A DNA stretch of 18,051 nucleotides from an uncultured Thermomicrobiales bacterium (GCA_937891245.1 CALAGB010000080.1:1-18051); one strand, 5' to 3'; shown: positions 1 to 6,352, counted from the stretch's first letter. Program-made: numbers and translations. The notes: generated by a model not told the origin, from the letters alone.

Positions 1-191
1 TCACGGAGCGCGAGCGCGAAATCCTCGACCTGATGGCGGCCGGTCGTGCCAACGGCCAGATCGCCCGCCAGCTCGATCTCAGTCCCAAGACCGTCGCCAA
101 CTACGCCTCGACCATCTTCGCGAAACTCCAGGTGACCGACCGCGCTGAAGCGATCATCCGCGCCCGCGAAGCTGGATTCGGACGGCGCTGA
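1..191 (+). CDS. LuxR/NarL-family regulator, C-terminal HTH (partial)
   Basis: Only the last 62 codons are present; the gene enters from the left edge and ends with TGA at 189-191. The translation starts TEREREILDLMAAGRANGQI and continues through LSPKTVANYASTIFAKLQV to RAEAIIRAREAGF. This is the four-helix LuxR_C DNA-binding domain, including the usual E-R-E opening, the LSxxTVxxY/H recognition-helix region and the closing R-x-A-I-x-x-A-R-x-x-G helix. In the family this domain follows a receiver, an ATPase or a sensor domain; none of that is visible, so the input signal and targets cannot be named. The ending on A-R-E-A-G-F is most like NarL-type response regulators. Confidence 0.85.
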   Translation, partial: TEREREILDLMAAGRANGQIARQLDLSPKTVANYASTIFAKLQVTDRAEAIIRAREAGFGRR

Positions 192-350
192 GCGGACGGG
201 CGGGCGAAGCCGACGCTCGGGGCCACAATCGTTTCGTCGGCGTCGGTTCGGCGCCGCCATCGTTCCCGATCACTATGACCGTTGCCTCGTGACGGCCGCG
301 TGTCGACGCGCCAGTAGGACGACGTCCGCCGTTCGGTCAAACGCTGAGCG

Positions 351-359
351 TGCTACACT
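351..359 (+). promoter_or_regulatory. Possible extended -10 promoter element before rsgA
   Basis: TGCTACACT at 351-359 matches an extended -10 element (TGn followed by TACACT, four of six to TATAAT). No good -35 lies 16-18 bp upstream, as expected when an extended -10 is used. Transcription from here would begin near 366 and leave a leader of about 64 nt before the TTG start at 430. Weak evidence; a motif of this quality can occur by chance. Confidence 0.25.
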
Positions 360-429
360 CACCTCCATCGTTGGCTCGTTTTTTCCCATGACCCGCGCGC
401 GCCCATCGCGTCGCCGGGCGGAGTTCCGT

Positions 430-1338
430 TTGGATCGCCCACCGAATATCGTCATCCGTAACTATGGACAGTATTACGATGTGCAAACGCCGGTGGGCGT
501 GCTGCGCTGTACGGCGCGGGCGACCGTGAAGCGCGAGCGGCGCGGCACGACACCGGTCGCGGTTGGTGATCGGGTGCAGGTGCTGGCGACTTCACAGGGC
601 GAAGGAGTTATCGAGAAAGTCTGGCCCCGCGAGCGGGCGCTCTCGCGGCTGGCGCGTGGCACCGACGACGTCGAGCAGGTGATCCTGGCCAATACCGATC
701 AGCTGATCGTCGTCTTCGCCGTGGCCCAGCCGGAGCCGCATCCGCGCATGCTCGATCGCTTCCTGATCATCGCCGAGGCGCGCGGTATCCGGGGCGCTGT
801 CTGCGCCAACAAGATCGATCTCGACCCGAGCGGCGAGCTGCGGCAACGCTTCGCGCCCTATCGGGCGGCCGGTTATCCGGTCTTTGAAACGAGCGTACGT
901 ACGCAGCAAGGTGTCAACGAGATCAAGGCGTTCTTGCACGGTAAGGTGACGGCCTTCGCCGGCCCATCGGGCGTCGGCAAGTCAAGCCTGATCAACGCGT
1001 TGGTTCCCGATCTGGACGAGCGCACCGGCGCCATCAGCGATGCGACTGGCAAGGGCCGGCATACGACAACCTGGACGACGCTGATGCCGCTCGGTGACGA
1101 TACCTACATCGCCGATACACCGGGCATCCGCCAGCTTGGCTTCTGGGGCATAGATTTCAGCCAGCTCGACCATTATTTCCCGGAGTTTCGCCCTTATCTA
1201 GACAAGTGCTACTATAGCGATTGCACCCATTTGGACGAGCCGGAATGCGCGGTGCGGGCGGCGGTTATGGCGGGTGCGATCGACGCCGGTCGCTACGAGA
1301 GCTATCGTGCGCTGCGCGAGCCGTTGCTGGAACCATAG
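430..1338 (+). CDS. rsgA: Ribosome small-subunit biogenesis GTPase RsgA
   Basis: Circularly permuted GTPase that checks late 30S subunit maturation in the cytoplasm. Domain order is as in the family: an N-terminal OB-fold (to about residue 75), then G4 (CANKID), G1/Walker A (GPSGVGKSS), G2 around GKGRHTTT, and G3 (ADTPG). A C-terminal zinc knuckle follows, C-x4-C-x-H-x5-C in CYYSDCTHLDEPEC. I chose the TTG at 430 because GGCGGAG at 417-423 sits 6 nt upstream. The resulting 302 residues and the short N-terminus before the first OB strand (NYGQYYDV) resemble the Bacillus homologue. ATG 388 and GTG 289 are in frame upstream but I see no good ribosome-binding site before them and they add only basic, low-complexity sequence. 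dinB follows after 53 nt, possibly co-transcribed. Confidence 0.95.
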   Translation: MDRPPNIVIRNYGQYYDVQTPVGVLRCTARATVKRERRGTTPVAVGDRVQVLATSQGEGVIEKVWPRERALSRLARGTDDVEQVILANTDQLIVVFAVAQPEPHPRMLDRFLIIAEARGIRGAVCANKIDLDPSGELRQRFAPYRAAGYPVFETSVRTQQGVNEIKAFLHGKVTAFAGPSGVGKSSLINALVPDLDERTGAISDATGKGRHTTTWTTLMPLGDDTYIADTPGIRQLGFWGIDFSQLDHYFPEFRPYLDKCYYSDCTHLDEPECAVRAAVMAGAIDAGRYESYRALREPLLEP

Positions 1339-1357
1339 CGCGATGGACGCGAGAAGG

Positions 1358-1371
1358 TGCGTACGTACGCA
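1358..1371. promoter_or_regulatory. 14-bp perfect palindrome upstream of dinB
   Basis: TGCGTACGTACGCA reads the same on both strands. It lies 20 nt upstream of the DinB-like gene's ATG, between rsgA and that gene. An identical copy is at 6322-6335, 17 nt upstream of the alr start. It could be an operator for a dimeric regulator, an RNA hairpin close to the ribosome-binding site, or an iterated palindrome of this genome. Confidence 0.4.
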
Positions 1372-1391
1372 GGGAAGGTAGAAGGAAGTCA

Positions 1392-1859
1392 ATGGCTGAT
1401 GAGATTCAGGGCATTCGCGAGGGACTGCAGCAGATCATGACCGATCAGTTCAACACGCTGCGCGAGACGCTCGATGGCCTCGACGCGGATGCCGTTAACT
1501 GGTCGCCGGGGCCGGAGATGAACTCGATCGCGGTGCTCTATACCCACCTGCTTGGCGCCGAGAACTCGATGACGGCAACGGTCGCCGGTGAATCGTTCGA
1601 GCGCGACCGCGACGCCGAATTCCGCGTGACGCAAGACCCGGCCTCGCTCTTGAAGCTGGTCAACACCGTCGAGTCGAACGTCATGTCGCGTATCGACAAG
1701 CTGACGCTCGAAGCGCTGGCGACGAAGCACTCGCCGGCCGGCGACCGGCTTGGCCGCAACAACCTCGGCAGCTGGTGGATCTTCCACGCAGTCGAGCATA
1801 GCCGCGAGCACATCGGCCAGGCGCTCCTCACCCGCCAGCTTTACGAGCAGCGTGGCTAA
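1392..1859 (+). CDS. DinB-like putative metal-dependent protein
   Basis: 155 residues, a four-helix-bundle protein of the DinB/YfiT superfamily. Members bind a divalent metal through three histidines; some are thiol-dependent S-transferases and many have no known substrate. The likely ligands are His52 (in YTHLLGAEN) and His136 and His140 (in VEHSREHIGQ), with His132 one helical turn earlier. The C-terminal H-x3-H-x-G-Q pattern is the usual signature. Start chosen at ATG 1392 because GAAGGA at 1381-1386 is 5 nt upstream; the in-frame extension to 1221 only overlaps rsgA. The gene follows rsgA in the same direction. No partner in the window points to a pathway, so specific function is unassigned. 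Confidence 0.8.
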   Translation: MADEIQGIREGLQQIMTDQFNTLRETLDGLDADAVNWSPGPEMNSIAVLYTHLLGAENSMTATVAGESFERDRDAEFRVTQDPASLLKLVNTVESNVMSRIDKLTLEALATKHSPAGDRLGRNNLGSWWIFHAVEHSREHIGQALLTRQLYEQRG

Positions 1860-2028
1860 CGACCACCCCCGGCAGCCGGAGGGTCGGGTTGCTATTGATC
1901 CTCCGGCCACCGTCACCGTCCCATCACCCGACTCCTCAGAACGCCTCTGGCTGCCGGTCCTCCTCGGCATCCTCTGCAGGGTTGTGCTCGTCGCCACGCT
2001 ATTTGGGCTCACGCTGCTGGCGATCTGA
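1852..2028 (+). CDS. Small single-span membrane protein (hypothetical)
   Basis: A 58-residue frame starting at GTG 1852, which overlaps the last 8 nt of the DinB-like gene (GTGGCTAA), an arrangement that favours coupled translation. The first 30 residues are Pro-rich and polar (MANDHPRQPEGR...). The remainder is one hydrophobic helix beginning LWLPVLLGILCRVVL and running to LTLLAI, with a single Arg, then TGA at 2026-2028. The terminal helix suggests a tail-anchored or N-out membrane micropeptide. I do not recognise a family. There is no strong ribosome-binding site apart from the overlap, so it could be a chance frame, but a clean amphiphilic-to-hydrophobic layout is unusual for one. Confidence 0.45.
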   Translation: MANDHPRQPEGRVAIDPPATVTVPSPDSSERLWLPVLLGILCRVVLVATLFGLTLLAI

Positions 2029-2084
2029 TGGCGGGGTAACGGAGCGCGGCCGCGGCGAGCGAGAAGCGATGTGTTGCCAAACCT

Positions 2085-2537
2085 TCGCCCGGAGAATTGA
2101 GCACGTGCCCCGAAACGGGTCGTCGTCGGAGTTCCGCCGGGGTGGAGCGGTCCGGCGTGCCGATTGACCGCTTCGCGCCTGCGGCCCGCCCAGGGGAGCC
2201 GGGTCGTGGACCCCGAACGGGGCGTCGTCCCGACCCCGCCCCTTCAGTGGGCTTCGTCGTTGGAGCCCGGGCATTTATCCCCGGGCGGGGCCGAGGCGAC
2301 GCTCCGTTCGTGGTCCCACGATCCGTTCCCCCGGGAGCGCCGCGGGTGCGAAGCGGCCGATCGGCTCGCCACACTGCTCCCCTGGGCGTCCGACGAGAAG
2401 GGGCGAATCGGCCCGCCGGACCGCTCCACCCCGGCGGGCCTCCGGTGAGTTGTCCTTCATCGGCACGCCACATCCGTCTCCTTCGCGAGCGTCCGGCGCT
2501 GACGCGTCCCAGGCGACGTACTCAATTCTCTGGGCGA
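2085..2537. mobile_element. MITE-like inverted-repeat element, no ORF
   Basis: About 453 bp bounded by imperfect terminal inverted repeats. The left arm at 2085-2106 and the reverse complement of 2516-2537 agree at 20 of 22 positions around a shared GAGAATTGAG core. The interior is also largely inverted. For example, 2202-2230 pairs with 2296-2325 with one gap and few mismatches, and the segment near 2130-2200 resembles the reverse complement of 2375-2445. GCCCGGG at 2265-2271 and CCCGGGC at 2280-2286 form a near-central hairpin. Open frames here on both strands are low-complexity Arg/Gly/Pro mirror images of each other and do not look coding. A non-autonomous element or a structured intergenic repeat is the best reading. 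No target-site duplication was identified. Confidence 0.55.
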
Positions 2538-2647
2538 CGGTCCTGGATTCCCTCGGGCGGTTGATGCGTGCCGTTCAGGTGGCGCTCGACCGGCGTTGGC
2601 CGGTGTCTTCCAAAAATTGGATGCCCGACATTGGCCGTTGAAGAATT

Positions 2648-2664
2648 GGTTAACATCCGGTTAA
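2648..2664. promoter_or_regulatory. GGTTAA direct repeat, 11-bp period, before ECF operon
   Basis: GGTTAA at 2648-2653 and again at 2659-2664: two copies one helical turn apart in a locally AT-richer stretch about 65-80 nt upstream of the ECF S-component start. Tandem half-sites with 11-bp period are typical of OmpR/PhoB-type response-regulator binding. A weak TTGAAG lies 17 bp upstream of TTAATG here, so the repeat may instead overlap a promoter. Regulator unknown. Confidence 0.3.
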
Positions 2665-2727
2665 TGAGCGCTATCTGGTGTCGTTTGGGCTGGTGGGGTT
2701 GCGTTCGTTGCTTGAGGGGGATGAGCG

Positions 2728-3303
2728 ATGGAGTCGTTGAAGGAGAAGCTGAGCTTCGAGTGGAATGCTCGGCTGGTGGCGATTACCGGCGTGATGATCG
2801 CAGTCGTCTTCGTGATGACCTATGCGACCAAGATTCCGGTCGGATTCGGCGGCTATATCCACTTGGGTGACACCATGGTCTACGCCGCCAGCTTCCTTTT
2901 TGGACCGCTGGTTGGGGTGATCGCGGCGGCCTTTGGCACCTCGATCTCGGACCTGGCGGCCGGCTACGGCAATTACGCACCGGGCACCTTCATCATTCAT
3001 GGTTTGCAGGGCCTGGTCGCCGGGCTGATCGCCTGGCGCGGCGGGCTGAACCGGATGATCGCAGCCGGTATCGCCGGCGGGGCCATCGTGGTCGTCGGCT
3101 ATTTCATCTATGAGTCGGCGATTCTGCAGATCGGTGTCGGCGCGGCCTGGACGAATGCCGGACTGAACGTCGTGCAGGTGGCGAGCGGCGCGATCATCGG
3201 CATCCCGTTGGTGCTGGCGATCCGCAAGGCGTACCCGCCGATCAACAACTGGGCCTACAACCGCAGCTGGACCGAAGAGCCGAGCAAGCCGACCCGCGCC
3301 TGA
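2728..3303 (+). CDS. ECF transporter S component (substrate-binding membrane subunit)
   Basis: 191 residues with about five or six membrane segments, the size and layout of vitamin-binding S components of energy-coupling factor importers. Recognisable features are the loop GGYIHLGDTMVY before a membrane helix, FGPLVGVIAAAFGTSISDL, and YAPGTFIIHGLQGLVAG. These resemble the general ECF S-component families used for riboflavin, pyrimidine or other B-vitamin precursors. A small-residue patch (GVMIA) in the first helix is suitable for packing on EcfT. GAGGGGG at 2714-2720 is 7 nt before ATG 2728. It is followed by both ATPases and EcfT, so this is a dedicated (group I) module. The substrate cannot be read from sequence, and I see no riboswitch upstream to name it. 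Confidence 0.85.
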   Translation: MESLKEKLSFEWNARLVAITGVMIAVVFVMTYATKIPVGFGGYIHLGDTMVYAASFLFGPLVGVIAAAFGTSISDLAAGYGNYAPGTFIIHGLQGLVAGLIAWRGGLNRMIAAGIAGGAIVVVGYFIYESAILQIGVGAAWTNAGLNVVQVASGAIIGIPLVLAIRKAYPPINNWAYNRSWTEEPSKPTRA

Positions 3304-3324
3304 GTTCGACCTGATCGATGCGCC

Positions 3325-3354
3325 CGCGCCCGACGGCTCCGGCTGCCGGGCGCG
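3325..3354 (+). other. GC-rich hairpin between S component and ecfA1
   Basis: CGCGCCCG at 3325-3332 pairs perfectly with CGGGCGCG at 3347-3354 across a 14-nt loop. There is no T-run after it, so it is not a standard intrinsic terminator. It sits in the only sizeable gap of the ECF operon (3304-3445) and might moderate expression of the energising genes relative to the S component, or stabilise the upstream mRNA 3' end. Confidence 0.35.
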
Positions 3355-3445
3355 CGTCATGTCGACCGTTCTTGCCAGCCTGCCATGTCGTCGGGTAGGC
3401 TCCGAGCGTGGAGCCAGCAGGTGGGGCTGGAACGGAGAGCGCCGC

Positions 3446-4348
3446 GTGAACCAGGCGAATGACGAGGCCGGTTGCCTGATCAGCATTCGCGATTTTGTCT
3501 ATCGCTACGCACCGGTGACTGAGGGTGAGGCGCCGGTGACGGCGCTCGACGGTATCTCGTTGGAAATCGCGGCGGGCGAATTCCTCGGCATCACCGGCAC
3601 GACCGGCAGCGGCAAGAGCACGCTCTGCCTGGCGCTGAACGGACTTGTGCCACAGGCGACCGGCGGCTCAATCGGCGGCGATGTGCTGATCGGCGACTGG
3701 AACACGAAACGGGTCAAGGTGCCGGAGCTGGCGACACGGGTGGGACTCGTCTTTCAAGATCCCGAGAGCAATCTGGTTGGCTTGAGCGTTGAGGATGAGA
3801 TTGCCTTCGGGCCGGAAAACCTCGGCGTGCCGCCGTCCGAGATCGCCGAGCGCATCGACTGGGCGCTGGCGCTGGTCGGCATGTCGAACGAACGGCAGCG
3901 CTCGGCCAACCAGCTTTCGGGCGGTCAGAAGCAGCGCGTGGCGATCGCGGCGGTGCTCGCCATGCGGCCAGAAGTGCTGGTGCTCGACGAGCCGACGGCG
4001 CAGCTCGATCCGCTCGGCAAGGTTGAGGTCGCTGCGGCCATCGAGGCCATGCGCCGGGAGTTCGGTTCGCGTCTGACGGTCGTGATGGTGGAGCAGGATG
4101 CCGAACTGCTGGCGCAATTCGCCGATCGCGTCGTCGTGCTCGATGCCGGGGGGATCGTCATGCAGGGGACGCCGCACGCGATCTTTGCCCGTGTGGCGGA
4201 ACTTGAGCGGCTCGGTGTTGCCGTGCCACAGCTGGCCGAGGTGGCTCAGCGGCTGAACAGCGAGCTTGGCACCGACTTCGATTTCCTGACGCACGACGAG
4301 GCGCTGCGCGCGTTGCGGCCGCACCTGCGAAGCGCGCTCGATGACTGA
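3446..4348 (+). CDS. ecfA1: ECF transporter ATPase EcfA1 (H-loop His replaced)
   Basis: 300-residue ABC ATPase that with the next gene forms the heterodimeric motor of the ECF importer on the inner face of the membrane. Seen in order: Walker A GTTGSGKST (51-59), Q-loop FQDPE, signature LSGGQ (157-161), Walker B VLVLDEP, D-loop QLD. The switch position reads VVMVEQDAEL, with Gln217 (codon 4094-4096) where the family normally has His. Start chosen at GTG 3446 because GGAGAG at 3434-3439 is 6 nt upstream and the protein then begins just before the first ATPase strand. The frame open from 3359 adds no recognisable domain. The stop overlaps the following ATG by 8 nt. Confidence 0.92.
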   Translation: MNQANDEAGCLISIRDFVYRYAPVTEGEAPVTALDGISLEIAAGEFLGITGTTGSGKSTLCLALNGLVPQATGGSIGGDVLIGDWNTKRVKVPELATRVGLVFQDPESNLVGLSVEDEIAFGPENLGVPPSEIAERIDWALALVGMSNERQRSANQLSGGQKQRVAIAAVLAMRPEVLVLDEPTAQLDPLGKVEVAAAIEAMRREFGSRLTVVMVEQDAELLAQFADRVVVLDAGGIVMQGTPHAIFARVAELERLGVAVPQLAEVAQRLNSELGTDFDFLTHDEALRALRPHLRSALDD

Positions 4349-5186
4349 CACGCCTTTGATCGAGATCGACCACGTCTCCTTCAACTATGACGATTCCCCA
4401 CCGGCGTTGCGCGACGTCAGTCTGGCAATCGCGCCGGGCGAGTTCGTGGCGCTGACCGGTGCCAACGGCTCGGGCAAGACGACGCTCGCCAAGCATTTTA
4501 ATGGGCTGTTGCGACCGAGTAGCGGTTGTGTGCGCGTAGACGGCAGTGATTCCGCCGGACGTCCGATCAGCGAGCTGGCGCACACCGTCGGCTACGTTTT
4601 TCAGAACCCCGATCATCAGATCTTCCTGCCGTCGGTCGTCGAAGAGGTTGGCTTTGGGCCGCGTAATCTCGGTGTGCGTGGTGCCGACCTGGAGGAGCGG
4701 GTCGAGGCGGCGCTGGCCCTCTTTGAACTGAGCGATCTGCGCGCGCGACACCCGATGCTGCTCGGGCGCGGGATACGTCGCCGCGTCGCGCTGGCGGCCA
4801 GTTACGCCATGCGGCCGCAACTGCTCGTGCTCGATGAGCCGACCGGCGGGCTCGACCGGCACGCGACCGATCAGCTGATGACGGTGCTGCACGATTTGGT
4901 GACCGAAGGGCGCTCGGTCGTGCTGATCACCCACGATATGCGGCTGGTCGGTGAACATGCCGAGCGCATGGTCGTGATCAACGGCGGTGTATTGCGCGCC
5001 GATGGCCCGACCGCCGAGGTGATGGCGCGCCATGATCTGCTGCACGACGCCGGCATCCGTCCACCGGCCGTGGCACGACTGGCTGCCGGTCTGCGTGATG
5101 CCGGACTACCGGCGGCGCTAACCGTTGAGGATTTCGTAGCGAGTGTTGCCACACTCAGCCGCAGCCGGACGGCCGGGCAGCCATGA
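4341..5186 (+). CDS. ecfA2: ECF transporter ATPase EcfA2 (degenerate signature motif)
   Basis: 281-residue ABC ATPase, partner of EcfA1. Walker A GANGSGKTT (40-48), Q-loop FQNPDHQIF, Walker B LLVLDEP with D-loop GLD, and a normal switch His198 in VLITHDM. The Q-loop context NPDxQIF is characteristic of ECF ATPases. The signature that should be LSGGQ reads LGRGI (141-145, codons 4761-4775), flanked by the usual RRRVALA. It therefore cannot contact the partner's nucleotide in the normal way, while EcfA1 supplies a full LSGGQ to this subunit's own site. ATG 4341 overlaps the ecfA1 stop by 8 nt, and its own TGA overlaps the ecfT start by 4 nt (ATGA). Confidence 0.92.
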   Translation: MTDTPLIEIDHVSFNYDDSPPALRDVSLAIAPGEFVALTGANGSGKTTLAKHFNGLLRPSSGCVRVDGSDSAGRPISELAHTVGYVFQNPDHQIFLPSVVEEVGFGPRNLGVRGADLEERVEAALALFELSDLRARHPMLLGRGIRRRVALAASYAMRPQLLVLDEPTGGLDRHATDQLMTVLHDLVTEGRSVVLITHDMRLVGEHAERMVVINGGVLRADGPTAEVMARHDLLHDAGIRPPAVARLAAGLRDAGLPAALTVEDFVASVATLSRSRTAGQP

Positions 5187-5986
5187 GCACGACGTTCGAT
5201 GTCTACGTGCCGGGGCATTCCTGGCTGCACCGGCTCGATCCACGAGTCAAGCTGCTCTACGTTGTGCTCGTCTCGATTCTGCTCTTGCTCTGGTTCAATT
5301 TGCCGATTTTCGTGCTGGTGCTGGTACTGACGCATGTCGCCCTCGTCGCGTGCGGCGTGTCGTGGAAGCGCCTCGGCACACTCTGGCGGGCGCTGCTCCC
5401 CTTTCTCATCCTGATCGCTGTTCTCTGGCCGATCTTCGCGCGCGAAGGATCGCACGAGCTGCTGCGGCTCGGCCCGCTGCGCATCACGGCCGAAGGGCTG
5501 CTTGGCGGTCCGACGACGGCGCTCCGCTTCGCCGCCATCTCGTTCAGCGTCCTCATCTGGCTGGCGACGACCGATCAGCGGGCGCTGGTCCGCTCGTTCG
5601 TGCGACTCGGTATGCCGTACAAGCTCGGCATGTCGCTGACGATCGGCCTGCGCTTCATCCCGACTTTCGCGGCGCTCTTCCAGTCCGTCTCGGAGGCGCA
5701 GCAGTCACGCGCGCTGGCGCTCGAAGGGCGCGGCCTGCAACGGGCACGCGCCATGATCCCGATTCTGATCGCGTCATTGGTGACGACGCTGCGCATGAGC
5801 GAACAGCTCGGCTGGACGCTGGAAGCGCGCGCCTTCGGCGCCCCGGTCCGTCGTACGACGCTCTACGACCTCGCCATGCGCCCACCCGACTGGCTCCTGC
5901 TCGCCCTGCTGCTCGCCCTCTTCATCGTCCTGTTTCTGCTCACGCTCCAGGCGGGTTTTGGCGATTCACTCCTGAGACCTTGGTGA
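5183..5986 (+). CDS. ecfT: ECF transporter transmembrane coupling protein EcfT
   Basis: 267-residue membrane protein that links the S component to the ATPase pair. Hydrophobic segments occur at about residues 23-60 (two), 70-86, 110-130, 192-208 and 235-258. The cytosolic coupling helices carry the two short Ala-Arg motifs of the family: EAQQSRALALEGRG around 171-184 and TLEARAFGA around 212-220. The N-terminal SWLHRLDPRVKLL is the conserved family opening. It starts inside the ecfA2 stop codon (ATGA overlap), so expression is likely coupled to the ATPases. A 7-bp hairpin lies 16 nt after its stop and may end the operon. Confidence 0.92.
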   Translation: MSTTFDVYVPGHSWLHRLDPRVKLLYVVLVSILLLLWFNLPIFVLVLVLTHVALVACGVSWKRLGTLWRALLPFLILIAVLWPIFAREGSHELLRLGPLRITAEGLLGGPTTALRFAAISFSVLIWLATTDQRALVRSFVRLGMPYKLGMSLTIGLRFIPTFAALFQSVSEAQQSRALALEGRGLQRARAMIPILIASLVTTLRMSEQLGWTLEARAFGAPVRRTTLYDLAMRPPDWLLLALLLALFIVLFLLTLQAGFGDSLLRPW

Positions 5987-5993
5987 ACCTATA

Positions 5994-6020
5994 TGTACGT
6001 ACACTATGTCTGTACATAGT
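5994..6020 (+). terminator. Hairpin after ecfT, weak terminator or palindromic site
   Basis: ACTATGT (6003-6009) and ACATAGT (6014-6020) pair perfectly across the loop CTGT and are followed by CTTCTT. The stem is AT-rich and the T-run poor, so terminator strength is doubtful. It abuts the palindrome TGTACGTACA (5994-6003), making a cluster of TGTAC/GTACA half-sites immediately after the ECF operon. A double regulator site is an alternative reading. Confidence 0.3.
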
Positions 6021-6025
6021 CTTCT

Positions 6026-6288
6026 TGTCATCCTGAGTACTCGAACCATCATGTATGGTCGGGTTTCCGAGATGTTCGCTGGTAGGGGCAGCCCCCCGTG
6101 GCTGCCCGGCTCGCGCGCCATCGAGCCGATCGGTCGGCTACCGAGGCAGCCACGGGGGGCTGCCCCTACCAGACAACGCACGTTGGTCAGACTACTGAGC
6201 CGCAGCGAAGGATCTCTTCCTCGTTTCCCTGCTGCGTCCTCGTCGGGGCACGGGAGGGAGATCCTGCGGCCGCAGCCTCAGGATGACA
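6026..6288. repeat. Composite intergenic repeat with 27-bp perfect inverted repeat
   Basis: Most of the spacer 5987-6352 is nested inverted repeat. The inner pair, 6080-6106 and 6145-6171, is a perfect 27-bp inverted repeat built around TAGGGGCAGCC...GGCTGCC, separated by 38 nt. That spacer itself holds the hairpin AGCCGA-TCGG-TCGGCT (6124-6139). The outer pair is TGTCATCCTGAG (6026-6037) and its complement CTCAGGATGACA (6277-6288). A CGAAGGATCTC stretch near 6206 resembles the complement of GAGATCCTGCGG near 6258. GTAGGGGC-type and GTCATCCTGAG-type repeats are, from memory, dispersed intergenic families in several bacterial phyla. No coding sequence is supported here. Confidence 0.65.
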
Positions 6289-6321
6289 GGAGTTGCGGAG
6301 CTGAGTGTTGCCCCAATACTA

Positions 6322-6335
6322 TGCGTACGTACGCA
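6322..6335. promoter_or_regulatory. 14-bp perfect palindrome upstream of alr
   Basis: TGCGTACGTACGCA, identical to the copy at 1358-1371. It ends 17 nt before the preferred alr start (GTG 6353) and just before the GAGGGA ribosome-binding site. Position close to the start codon in both genes argues for a role in expression control, although the regulator is unknown and none is encoded nearby. Confidence 0.4.
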
Positions 6336-6352
6336 GAAGAACTGAGGGACCC

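Noticed and set aside
289..429. Longer N-terminus for RsgA from GTG 289 or ATG 388
   Set aside because: The added residues are Arg/Ser/Ala-rich without homology. The TTG at 430 has the well-placed GGCGGAG and gives the normal family length.
2009..2564. Several 60-155 codon frames on both strands inside the inverted-repeat element
   Set aside because: They are low-complexity Arg/Gly/Pro translations that mirror each other because the DNA is a foldback. None has a ribosome-binding site or recognisable domain.
2538..2727. Possible vitamin riboswitch before the ECF operon
   Set aside because: I looked for the conserved cores of TPP, FMN and cobalamin riboswitches and found none. Only the GGTTAA repeat stands out.
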